8,573 bases of DNA from Gemmatimonadota bacterium (GCA_024638395.1 JAHEKK010000059.1:1-8573); one strand, 5' to 3'; shown: positions 1-6,507, numbered from the stretch's first letter. Notes: generated from the sequence alone by a model not told the origin. Numbers and translations: made by a program.

Positions 1-46
1 GTTACGATTGGCGCCCCTAAACGCCCCGCCCAGGTCCTGACAAAGC

Positions 47-754
47 ATGCGGAACGGTCCCAAACCCGACACCACTCCTGTGGAAGTGCCCGACCTCCGC
101 GTCACGTCGAGCCTTTCGGAGATGGAGCGGCGGATTCTGGACTACATGGTGGTCTACCTCAAGACCAACACGTACCAGCCGTCGATCCGTGAGATCGGCG
201 AGGAGTTCGGGATCAAGAGCACCAAGACCGTCTCCGAGCACCTCCAGGCATTGGCGGACAAGGGATTCCTGGAGCGTGACCCGTCCCGCTCCCGCGGGGT
301 TCGCATCGTGGGCATGGACCTGAACGCTCAGACCTTCAGCGCGCCCTGTTACCGGGACCTCGGCGAGATGGACCGGACGATTGCGTCCGACGACGTGAGT
401 CAGTTCGTTTCCTTGGACCGCTCCATGGCCGCCGGCACGGGCTGTTTCACTGTGACCGCCCCCGCCGGCAAGTTGGCGGCCGCCGGCATTGCAGAGGGCG
501 ATCTCCTGGTCGTCGAGCCCGTGTCAGGCTCCCAGCTCGAAGACGGTGACGTCGTCGTGGCGCGGATGCCCTCGGGCCTCGACTACGTCAAGGTCCACAA
601 GGAGGGAAGTCGGCTCTTCCTCCACCCCCTGCCGGGAGAGGGTGCCCCCGTGGCCATCGACGATCCGTCCAGCCTGGGACAGGTCGGGCGGGTATCGGGA
701 TTCTACAGGAGGATCAGCCCGCTCCCCGAAGCCTCCGCTCCCACCACCCACTAG
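47..754 (+). CDS. lexA: LexA-family repressor, autocleavage residues missing
   Basis: 235-residue homologue of LexA, the SOS repressor. Residues about 23-89 form the winged helix-turn-helix (ERRILDYM, PSIREIGEEFGI, VSEHLQALADKGFLERD), closely following the LexA DNA-binding domain. Residues about 100-222 follow the S24 peptidase/dimerisation fold (EGDLLVVEP at 150-158, DGDVVVARM at 166-174, VGRVSGFYRR at the end). An ungapped alignment made by eye to E. coli LexA from the cleavage site to the GDLL motif places the Ala84-Gly85 scissile bond at Glu107-Met108 and nucleophile Ser119 at Lys142. The general-base lysine appears kept (Lys182 in DYVKV). The protein is therefore expected to dimerise and bind DNA but not to self-cleave. 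The ATG at 47 gives an N-terminal tail of about 22 residues and has only a weak upstream AGG; GTG codons at 80 and 86 or the ATG at 122 are alternatives. The stop lies 5 nt before tadA, so co-transcription is likely. Family assignment is firm; an SOS role is uncertain. Confidence 0.9.
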   Translation: MRNGPKPDTTPVEVPDLRVTSSLSEMERRILDYMVVYLKTNTYQPSIREIGEEFGIKSTKTVSEHLQALADKGFLERDPSRSRGVRIVGMDLNAQTFSAPCYRDLGEMDRTIASDDVSQFVSLDRSMAAGTGCFTVTAPAGKLAAAGIAEGDLLVVEPVSGSQLEDGDVVVARMPSGLDYVKVHKEGSRLFLHPLPGEGAPVAIDDPSSLGQVGRVSGFYRRISPLPEASAPTTH

Positions 755-759
755 GTCCC

Positions 760-1242
760 GTGGCCGGCAACGGTGCTCGGCCCGATGCTCACACCGATCT
801 CCTCTGGATGGCGCGTGCCCTCGAGATGGCTCGGGCAGGGGCAGTCCGTGGCGAAGTCCCCGTCGGGGCGGTTCTGGTGGCAGAGGGCCGGATCCTCGCA
901 GAAGCCCACAACGCCACCGTCGCTCTGTCCGACCCGACGGCCCACGCAGAGGTGCTCGTCCTCCGGGAGGGCGGGCGCCGCACCGGCGACTGGCGCCTGA
1001 CGAATGCCACCCTCTACGTGACCCTGGAACCCTGCGCCCAGTGCGCCGGGGCGATCGTTCTCGCCCGGATCCCCCGGGTCGTATACGGGGCGTCCGATCC
1101 CAAGGCCGGGATGGCGGGTTCCCTTGGGAACCTGCTTCAGGACCCCCGTCTCAACCATCAATCCGAGGTGCACGGAGGAGTGCTGGCTAGAGAGGCGGGC
1201 GTGCTCCTCCAGACCTTCTTTCGAGAGCGTCGGAAAGCGTAG
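760..1242 (+). CDS. tadA: tRNA-specific adenosine deaminase TadA
   Basis: 160-residue zinc-dependent deaminase of the cytidine deaminase-like fold. The family converts adenosine 34 to inosine in the anticodon wobble position of tRNA-Arg(ACG), a cytoplasmic and usually essential reaction. Visible motifs: GEVPVGAVLV (31-40), DPTAHAE (58-64) with His62 as zinc ligand and Glu64 as proton shuttle, and PCAQCAGAI (91-99) with zinc ligands Cys92 and Cys95. The length matches the family (about 150-170). The second residue between the cysteines is Gln, where Met is common (PCxMC); this should not affect zinc binding. The GTG start at 760 gives the usual short tail before the first helix (WMARALEMARAG); the ATG at 808 would cut into that helix. 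The ribosome-binding site is weak (AGG at 753-755, overlapping the lexA stop), so translation probably depends on coupling to lexA. A less specific deaminase of the same superfamily is the only alternative, and the DPTAHAE context argues for TadA. Confidence 0.95.
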   Translation: MAGNGARPDAHTDLLWMARALEMARAGAVRGEVPVGAVLVAEGRILAEAHNATVALSDPTAHAEVLVLREGGRRTGDWRLTNATLYVTLEPCAQCAGAIVLARIPRVVYGASDPKAGMAGSLGNLLQDPRLNHQSEVHGGVLAREAGVLLQTFFRERRKA

Positions 1243-1255
1243 CCCCCGAGAGCCG

Positions 1256-3181
1256 TCAGGGTTCCTCGACGATAGTGCGGCCAAAGGTCCGCAGGACAAC
1301 CACCAGGATCACGCCTCCGGACCCCAGCGCGAGCCAGACCGGGAGTCCGAGGGCGGTGCCCAGACTCCCCAGCACCAGACCCACGCCGCCGACGAGGAAC
1401 GCGTAGGGCAGTTGCGTCCGTACGTGGTCCACGTGATCGCACCCGGCCGCCGTGGAGGACAGCACCGTGGTGTCCGAGATGGGGGAGCAGTGATCGCCCC
1501 AGATCGCGCCTGCCAGTACCGAAGCGACGACGCTGAGGAACAGCGGCATCTGCGATCCGTCCGCGAAGCCGGTCCCGCCCGCGAGAGACACCGAGAGAGG
1601 GATTACCAGAGGAATCATGATGGCCATGGTGGCCCACGACGTGCCGGTGGCAAAGGCCATGGCACCCGACGTCACGAAGACGAGCGACGGCAGCAGCACC
1701 ACCGGCAGCCTGCCGGACAGGAGCTGGGACAGGTATCCGGCTGTCCCGAGGTCTTGGGTCAGGGTGCCGAGCGACCAGGCGAGCGTGAGAATGACCATGG
1801 CCAGGAGCATGGCCTTGACCCCGGCTACCCAGGCCTCGACACAGGCCCCAACCGTCATGAGGCGTTGTGCGACGGACAGCACGCCCGCTACGAGACACCC
1901 GGCGAGGGACCCCCAGAGAAGCGTGGAGAAGGGATCGGCCGCGCCGAACACGTCCATCAGGTTGGCGTCGGGGCCGACGGAACTCCTCCCCGTGGTGTAC
2001 AGTCCGCCAAGCACGACGAGGATGACGCTCAGTACGGGAATGCCCGCATTCCACCAACGATGGGGCGTGCCTTCCGGCGGATCGAGGAAGCTGTCGGTCG
2101 TGTCCGTGGCCAATACGGCGCCGGGACGGTAGAGCCCGCCTCCGTCTCGGGCCCGCTCCTCGGCTGCGGCCATGGGGCCCAGGTCCCGATTCATCACCGA
2201 CGTGAGGAACACGAAGAAGAGCGCGAGGAGGGGATAGAACAGGAAAGGGATCGTCTGGAGGAAGACACCAAAGGGACTGAGCCCGGACAGGAACGCCGCG
2301 TCGGCCGCCGTCGTCGCCTCTCCGGCCCCGCTTCCGAGCCCCTGTCCGATGAGGGAGATCTCGTAGCCCACCCAGGTCGAAATGGGCACCAGGGCGGCCA
2401 CCGGAGCTGCCGTGGAGTCGACGATATAGGCCAGCTTCTCCCGTGAGATCTTGAGGCGGTCCGTGACGGGACGGAGGGTATTCCCCACGATGAGTGTGTT
2501 GGCATAGTCGTCGAAGAAGATTGCGAGACCGGCCAACCAGGTGGCGATCTTCCCTCTCCGGCGGCTGCGGGCGAATGGGGTGACCGCCTCGACGACGCCG
2601 AGGGTGCCACCGTTTCGGCTGATCATCCCGACCATGCCCCCCAGCAACAGACTGAACACCACGATCTGGGTTTTGCCGCCATCCGTGTCGCCCAACGAGG
2701 GCACCACGTATTGGTCCACCACCCGCCAGGTGGCCTGGACGGGGTCATAGCCGGCCACTGCCAGCGCGCCCAGCCAGATCCCGGCCAGCAAGGCGGTGAT
2801 GACTTCCTTGAACGCCAGCGCCAGAACGATGGCCACGAGCGGAGGCATGAGGGAAAACCAACCCGGTGCGTAGGGCACGGACAGGCTCTCTACCGCGTCG
2901 CCCATGCGCACCTGCAGGGGCAGTTGATTCCTGGATTCCACCCGCAGCCCGGTGAACGTACGGGTCTCACCTGCCGCGACCGCGCCCGAGCCCAGGAGCG
3001 TGCCGGCCTGATCCCGGATCTCCACAAGGGTCGACAGATCCTCTGCCCCGATGACCGATACGGAGAACGGAACGCCCCCCAGGACGACCTTGCTGCGATC
3101 TCCCAGCTCCTGGCCTTGAAGGGGCACGGCGAGGAGCAGGAACAGGGTGAGGGAGGCGGCGAAGCCCTGGGGAAAGGACAT
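1256..3181 (-). CDS. nhaC: NhaC-family Na+/H+ antiporter with extracytoplasmic N-terminal region
   Basis: 641-residue inner-membrane protein of the NhaC/IT superfamily, expected to exchange external H+ for internal Na+ and so support salt and alkaline-pH tolerance. Family signatures are strong: FFDDYANTLIVGNTLRP (from residue 222), SREKLAYIVDSTAAPVAAL (from about 246), ISTWVGYE (267-274), and near the C-terminus GAIWGDHCSPISDTTVLSS followed by DHVRTQLPYA. Many hydrophobic segments begin at about residue 110. Ahead of them is a signal-peptide-like start (LTLFLLLAVPLQGQ, 11-24) and about 80 polar, probably beta-rich residues (25-108) that typical 450-500-residue NhaC proteins lack. The ATG at 3181 is chosen because it begins the signal peptide and has GGAG 7 nt upstream. 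The frame stays open further upstream only as an antisense shadow of pyrR. The gene converges on tadA with a 13-nt gap and no clear terminator hairpin. Other organic-acid or amino-acid antiporters of the superfamily are possible; ion specificity cannot be read from sequence. Confidence 0.9.
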   Translation of the reverse strand: MSFPQGFAASLTLFLLLAVPLQGQELGDRSKVVLGGVPFSVSVIGAEDLSTLVEIRDQAGTLLGSGAVAAGETRTFTGLRVESRNQLPLQVRMGDAVESLSVPYAPGWFSLMPPLVAIVLALAFKEVITALLAGIWLGALAVAGYDPVQATWRVVDQYVVPSLGDTDGGKTQIVVFSLLLGGMVGMISRNGGTLGVVEAVTPFARSRRRGKIATWLAGLAIFFDDYANTLIVGNTLRPVTDRLKISREKLAYIVDSTAAPVAALVPISTWVGYEISLIGQGLGSGAGEATTAADAAFLSGLSPFGVFLQTIPFLFYPLLALFFVFLTSVMNRDLGPMAAAEERARDGGGLYRPGAVLATDTTDSFLDPPEGTPHRWWNAGIPVLSVILVVLGGLYTTGRSSVGPDANLMDVFGAADPFSTLLWGSLAGCLVAGVLSVAQRLMTVGACVEAWVAGVKAMLLAMVILTLAWSLGTLTQDLGTAGYLSQLLSGRLPVVLLPSLVFVTSGAMAFATGTSWATMAIMIPLVIPLSVSLAGGTGFADGSQMPLFLSVVASVLAGAIWGDHCSPISDTTVLSSTAAGCDHVDHVRTQLPYAFLVGGVGLVLGSLGTALGLPVWLALGSGGVILVVVLRTFGRTIVEEP

Positions 3182-3215
3182 GGAATCTCCGGTTTTCCGG
3201 TGGTTCGGACCCAAC

Positions 3216-3245
3216 ATGATGCTGGATGGTGGGGAATAGTGTAAA
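3216..3245 (-). promoter_or_regulatory. Candidate sigma70-type promoter of nhaC
   Basis: On the minus strand a TTTACA -35 element (3240-3245, 5 of 6 to consensus) is followed after 18 nt by CATCAT (3216-3221, 4 of 6 to the -10 consensus). Transcription would start near 3209, leaving about 28 nt before the nhaC ATG, which has its own GGAG. The position is right for nhaC, but this is a consensus match by eye only. Confidence 0.4.
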
Positions 3246-3272
3246 CCCTTATCTTTCGGCCGCCCTGACGGG

Positions 3273-3321
3273 CCCCGGCCTACCGCCGCGGGCACCGGGG
3301 TTTCCAGCCCGCAAGCGGAGG
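3273..3321 (+). promoter_or_regulatory. pyrR leader: hairpin sequestering the Shine-Dalgarno, with competing stem
   Basis: The pyrR ribosome-binding site GGAGG (3317-3321) lies in the 3' arm of a long predicted hairpin. GCGGGC (3288-3293) pairs perfectly with GCCCGC (3307-3312). Across a 1x2 internal loop, CCGC (3283-3286) pairs with GCGG (3315-3318). Past a bulged A, CCT (3279-3281) pairs with AGG (3319-3321). That gives 13 base pairs around a 13-nt loop. CCGGGG (3295-3300), inside that loop, is complementary to CCCCGG (3273-3278), so an alternative stem or a pseudoknot can form. The layout suggests translational control of the pyr operon, by PyrR or by a uridine-nucleotide-dependent switch. 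I do not see the Bacillus-type PyrR-binding loop consensus. The structure was found by eye and no folding energy was computed. Confidence 0.5.
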
Positions 3322-3334
3322 ACGTGAGACCCAC

Positions 3335-3889
3335 GTGACCGGTCCGACACCAACGGTACTCATGGACGGAGCCGCCGTGCGTCGGGCCGTGGACCGGATG
3401 TCGCGGGAGATCGTCGAACGACTCGGTGGCACCGATCAGCTCGTACTCATGGGAATCCAGCGGCGCGGCGTCCACCTGGCCGAGATGATCGCCGCCGCCA
3501 TCGGAGAAGCCGAAGACGTCTCGGTGCCCCGGGGTACGCTGGACATCACCCTGTACCGTGACGACCTCATGGCCGTCGGCCCCAAGCCGGTGGTGGGGGA
3601 ATCCAAGCTTCCTCCCGAGGGCGTCGACGAGCGGGCCGTGGTCATCGTCGACGACGTGCTCTACACGGGCCGGACCGCCCGGGCCGCGCTGAACGAGCTG
3701 ATGGACTGGGGACGTCCTGCGAGGATCCTCCTCTGCGTACTCGTCGACCGGGGGAGCCGCGAACTGCCCATCCAACCCGATATCGTCGGGCGTGAGCTCA
3801 GTGTGCTGGGGCACCAACGGATCGACGTCCATGTGCCTGAGCTGGACGGCGAGTTGGCGGTTGTGCTCGAAGAACGGGAGGCCACGTGA
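3335..3889 (+). CDS. pyrR: PyrR, pyrimidine operon regulator / uracil phosphoribosyltransferase-like
   Basis: 184-residue protein of the type I phosphoribosyltransferase fold. In Gram-positive bacteria and Thermus, PyrR senses UMP/UTP, binds pyr mRNA to control expression, and often has uracil phosphoribosyltransferase activity. The PRPP-binding loop is intact (VVIVDDVLYTGRTARAA, from residue 102). LYRDDL (73-78), MGIQRRGVHLAE (39-50) and VLVDRGSRELPI (135-146) also match the family, and the length is typical (about 180). The GTG at 3335 gives the usual short lead before VLMDGAAVRRA; GGAGG lies 13 nt upstream. Aligned by eye to B. subtilis PyrR, the RNA-contact positions Thr18 and His22 are Asp20 and Arg24, and His140 is Ser141, so RNA recognition may differ or be absent. 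The stop overlaps the pyrB GTG by 4 nt (GTGA), so regulator and enzyme are probably translationally coupled. Identity is secure; mode of regulation is inferred. Confidence 0.93.
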   Translation: MTGPTPTVLMDGAAVRRAVDRMSREIVERLGGTDQLVLMGIQRRGVHLAEMIAAAIGEAEDVSVPRGTLDITLYRDDLMAVGPKPVVGESKLPPEGVDERAVVIVDDVLYTGRTARAALNELMDWGRPARILLCVLVDRGSRELPIQPDIVGRELSVLGHQRIDVHVPELDGELAVVLEEREAT

Positions 3890-4857
3890 CCCGTCCCACC
3901 TCCGGGTTCGGTAAGGATCTCGTCGGCCTGGAGCCCCTGACGGCTCAACAGATCCGGGTGATCCTGGACACGGCCGAGCCCTTCAAGGAGATCTCCGAGC
4001 GCCGGATCAAGAAGGTCCCGGTTCTCCGGGGTAAGACCATAGTGAACCTCTTCTTCGAGGCGTCCACCCGCACCCGGGTGTCCTTCGAGTTCGCCGAGAA
4101 GCGGCTGTCGGCGGACACCGTCAACATCGGGGCCAGCGGCTCCTCGGTGCAGAAGGGCGAGACGCTGGTCGACACGGCCAGGAACCTGGAAGCCATGAGG
4201 ATCGACATGGTCGTCATCCGGCACTGGGCGTCCGGCGCCGCCGCGTTTCTGGCGGAGCGGATCCCGTCCCACGTGATCAACGCCGGAGACGGGGCTCATG
4301 AGCATCCGACGCAGGGGCTCCTCGACATTCTCACCCTCCGGGATCACTTCGGCGACATCGAGGGGCTGAAGGTCTGTATCGTGGGCGACGTCCTCCACTC
4401 CCGCGTCGCTCGCTCCAACATCTTCGGGCTGTTGAAGCTCGGGGCGGAAGTGGCCGTGTGCGGCCCTCGGACCCTCATTCCCAGAGGAATCGAGGAGTTG
4501 GGCGTGGAGGTTTTCACCCGCGTGGAAGACGCCATCGAGTGGTCGGACGCCCTGAACATCCTGCGGTTGCAGCTCGAGCGGATGAAGGGAGGCTTCGTGC
4601 CCACGCTACGTGAGTACAACCGTGTCTACGGGGTCACGTTACCCCGCCTCGAGGCGGCGCCGAGGGAACTCCTGATCCTCCACCCCGGGCCCATGAACCG
4701 GGGCGTGGAGATTGACTCCGATGTGGCGGACGGGCCCCACTCCGTGATCCTGCAACAGGTCACCAATGGTGTCGCGGTGCGGATGGCCGTGCTCTATCTC
4801 TTGGCCGGCGGGGCACCCGATCTCGCCGAGTCGGCCAAGTCGGAAGAGGACGTGTGA
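3886..4857 (+). CDS. pyrB: Aspartate carbamoyltransferase catalytic subunit
   Basis: 323-residue ATCase catalytic chain, forming N-carbamoyl-L-aspartate from carbamoyl phosphate and aspartate, the committed step of de novo pyrimidine synthesis in the cytoplasm. The N-terminal carbamoyl-phosphate domain carries FFEASTRTRVSFE (STRTR at 60-64) and SSVQKGETLVDT, with Ser86 and Lys90 at the positions of E. coli Ser80 and Lys84. RHWASGA and HEHPTQGLLD follow. The aspartate-binding domain has LHPGPMNRGVEID, the form seen in ATCases that do not use a PyrI regulatory chain, and no pyrI is present here. Length is normal with a short N-terminal tail of about 10 residues. The GTG start overlaps the pyrR stop by 4 nt, with GGGAGG at 3876-3881 (spacing 4 nt). 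The stop overlaps the pyrC start in the same GTGA way, which suggests PyrB and the PyrC homologue are made in matched amounts, as expected if they form a complex. All catalytic motifs I can check are intact. Confidence 0.97.
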   Translation: MTRPTSGFGKDLVGLEPLTAQQIRVILDTAEPFKEISERRIKKVPVLRGKTIVNLFFEASTRTRVSFEFAEKRLSADTVNIGASGSSVQKGETLVDTARNLEAMRIDMVVIRHWASGAAAFLAERIPSHVINAGDGAHEHPTQGLLDILTLRDHFGDIEGLKVCIVGDVLHSRVARSNIFGLLKLGAEVAVCGPRTLIPRGIEELGVEVFTRVEDAIEWSDALNILRLQLERMKGGFVPTLREYNRVYGVTLPRLEAAPRELLILHPGPMNRGVEIDSDVADGPHSVILQQVTNGVAVRMAVLYLLAGGAPDLAESAKSEEDV

Positions 4858-6146
4858 GCGACGGGGCCGTCCTGATCCGGGGAGGGCGAGTCGTCGATCC
4901 GATATCGGGAGTGGACGAGGTTCTGGATGTCTCCCTGGCGAATGGCGTCATTGCCGAGGTCGGCAAGGACCTGGACAGCGCCGGCGCCGAGGTCGTAGAC
5001 GCCTCCACCCTCGTGGTGGCCCCCGCGTTCATCGATCTCCACGCCCATCTCTGCGAACCCGGCGGAGAGCACCGGGAGACCATCGCGTCAGGGGCCCGGT
5101 CGGCGGCGGCGGGAGGCTTCGCGGCCGTGTGTGCCATGCCCACCACGGACCCTGTCACCGACGATCCGGCCAGCGTGGGGTTCGTGGCTGCCGCCGGGCG
5201 CCGCGCCGGCGCGGCCCGCGTCTATCCCGTCTCCAACGTTTCCGTCGGGGGTGAAGGGAAGGCCCTGGTCGAGTTCGGGGAGGTCCTGAATGCGGGTGCC
5301 GTGGCGCTTTCCGACGGCGGACGCTCGATACGGTCGACTGCCTTGCTGCGCCTTGCCATCGAGTATGCCCAGACGTTCGACGTTCCCATCATGACCCACG
5401 GTGAAGACGCCGACCTGGCTGGGGCCGGAGTCATGCACGAGGGGGTGGTCTCCACTCGTCTGGGGCTGCCCGGCAATCCCGGCGTCGCCGAGACCATCGG
5501 CATCGCGAGGAACGTGGCGTTGGCCGAGATGACGGGCGGAAGGGTGCACTTTCAGCGGGTCACGACCGCACGAGGCGTGGACCTGATCCGTCAGGCCAAG
5601 GCCCGGGGCGTGCGGGTCACCGCGGAGGTCACGCCCCACCACCTGGTGCTCACCCATGAGGACGTAGAAGGATTTCGGACGGACCGAAAAGTGGATCCTC
5701 CTCTCCGCACCCGGGCCGACATGGAGGGGCTTCGCGAAGGGCTGGCTGACGGGACCATCGACGCCGTTGCGACGGACCACGCGCCCCGCCACTACGATGA
5801 AAAGGAGGCGGCCTTCGCTGATGCGCCGTCCGGTGTGGTGGGGTTCGAGACGGCGTTCGCCGTGCTCCACACCCGCCTCGTGTTGGAGGGTGCGATCAAC
5901 CTCGTCACCCTCATCGAGCGCCTGTCGGCGGGGCCTGCCCGAGTGCTGGGTATCGAGGGGGGGCGGCTGTCGGCGGGCGCACCTGCCGATGTCGTCTTGA
6001 TCGACCCCAACGAGGAGTGGACCGTCGACCCGGCGACCCGGTTGTCCAAGAGCCGCAACACGGCATTCGGGGGGTGGACACTTCGTGGCCGGACGGTCGG
6101 GACCTACGTCGACGGTCGGTGCGTCTGGCAGAGGAGCCCGGCGTAG
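4854..6146 (+). CDS. pyrC: Dihydroorotase homologue (PyrC'-like, probably non-catalytic)
   Basis: 430-residue class I dihydroorotase homologue of the amidohydrolase TIM-barrel family; active members cyclise carbamoyl aspartate to dihydroorotate. The fold looks complete: N-terminal beta segment, DLHAHLCEPGGEHRETI (61-77), VTAEVTPHHLVLT (255-267), DPPLRTR, ATDHAP (306-311), and a C-terminal segment from SKSRNTAFGG. Aligned by eye without gaps around each motif to B. subtilis PyrC, metal ligands His63, His65, His182 and Asp308 are kept. The bridging Asp151 equivalent is Gly155 (LSDGGRS, where the family has SDDG) and ligand His231 is Arg235 (HFQRVTT, where the family has CHxST). Substrate contacts are also changed: HxHLREPG to HAHLCEPG (Cys67), MPNT to MPTT (Thr97), and NPPLR to DPPLR (Asp281). 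This pattern resembles the PyrC' proteins of Pseudomonas-type ATCases, which hold PyrB in a dodecamer without catalysis. If so, an active dihydroorotase must be encoded elsewhere. The GTG start overlaps pyrB by 4 nt. Homology is certain; loss of activity is inferred. Confidence 0.9.
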   Translation: MSDGAVLIRGGRVVDPISGVDEVLDVSLANGVIAEVGKDLDSAGAEVVDASTLVVAPAFIDLHAHLCEPGGEHRETIASGARSAAAGGFAAVCAMPTTDPVTDDPASVGFVAAAGRRAGAARVYPVSNVSVGGEGKALVEFGEVLNAGAVALSDGGRSIRSTALLRLAIEYAQTFDVPIMTHGEDADLAGAGVMHEGVVSTRLGLPGNPGVAETIGIARNVALAEMTGGRVHFQRVTTARGVDLIRQAKARGVRVTAEVTPHHLVLTHEDVEGFRTDRKVDPPLRTRADMEGLREGLADGTIDAVATDHAPRHYDEKEAAFADAPSGVVGFETAFAVLHTRLVLEGAINLVTLIERLSAGPARVLGIEGGRLSAGAPADVVLIDPNEEWTVDPATRLSKSRNTAFGGWTLRGRTVGTYVDGRCVWQRSPA

Positions 6147-6166
6147 TCAGCCGGCTCGGGAAGGAA

Positions 6167-6424
6167 TCAGGCGCTGTGGGAACGCACGACGCGGTCGAGT
6201 TGGGACTTGAGCCTGGCGGCTCGGTTGGGATGCATCATGCGGCGGGTAGCCGCTCGGTCGATCAATGCGACCGCAGCACGCCGGGAGGCCTCGGCCGATT
6301 CACCGGACTCTGCATCCCGGACCCGGCGGATGGCCGTGCGGATACGAGACCGTTCTTCACGGTTCTTGGACCGGCTCTTCCGGCTCAACTCCATCCGCTT
6401 CTTGGCGCTCTTGATGTTCGGCAT
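6167..6424 (-). CDS. rpsT: 30S ribosomal protein S20
   Basis: 85-residue, very basic, alpha-helical protein with the family's N-terminal signature (MPNIKSAKKRMELS, then KSRSKNREERSRIRTAIRRV) and the C-terminal IDRAATRRMMHPNRAARLKSQL stretch. S20 is a primary 16S rRNA-binding protein that joins early in 30S assembly. The length is normal (85-90). The ATG at 6424 is the canonical MPNIKSAKKR start; upstream on the minus strand are AGG 2 nt away and GGAG 12 nt away. It is a single-gene unit pointing left, converging on pyrC with 20 nt between the stop codons and no obvious intrinsic terminator. A long leader of about 100 nt is predicted from the candidate promoter. In E. coli, S20 represses its own translation through its leader; whether that holds here cannot be seen. 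Confidence 0.97.
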   Translation of the reverse strand: MPNIKSAKKRMELSRKSRSKNREERSRIRTAIRRVRDAESGESAEASRRAAVALIDRAATRRMMHPNRAARLKSQLDRVVRSHSA

Positions 6425-6507
6425 GACCTGATCGTTCTCCCTGACCGTATTTCTCTCCGACGCGGTTCACAGGGCCTACCTGATGCCCGGGAGGGCCGCT
6501 CGGATGA

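Noticed and set aside
1..46. LexA operator (SOS box) upstream of lexA
   Set aside because: Too little upstream sequence is present, and no palindrome resembling a known LexA box is visible.
489..1190. Plus-strand frame overlapping lexA and tadA
   Set aside because: Arg/Pro/Ser-rich shadow across two well-identified genes.
1243..1255. Bidirectional terminator between tadA and nhaC
   Set aside because: The 13-nt gap and the adjacent coding ends show no stable stem followed by a T-run.
1124..2446. Long plus-strand open frame opposite nhaC
   Set aside because: The translation is low-complexity (Arg, Gly, Glu, His, Gln-rich), typical of an antisense GC-rich shadow; the minus-strand frame carries clear NhaC motifs.
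3250..3255. TATCTT as a -10 element for the pyr operon (start near 3262)
   Set aside because: The position would suit the leader, but no acceptable -35 element lies 16-19 nt upstream, so it is not listed as a promoter.
3182..3832. Upstream extension of the nhaC reading frame on the minus strand (to 858 residues)
   Set aside because: It runs antisense through the strongly conserved pyrR gene, and the extension has no recognisable homology. The ATG at 3181 begins a signal peptide and has a good ribosome-binding site.
6147..6166. Terminator between pyrC and rpsT
   Set aside because: Only 20 nt, with no inverted repeat and no T-run on either strand.
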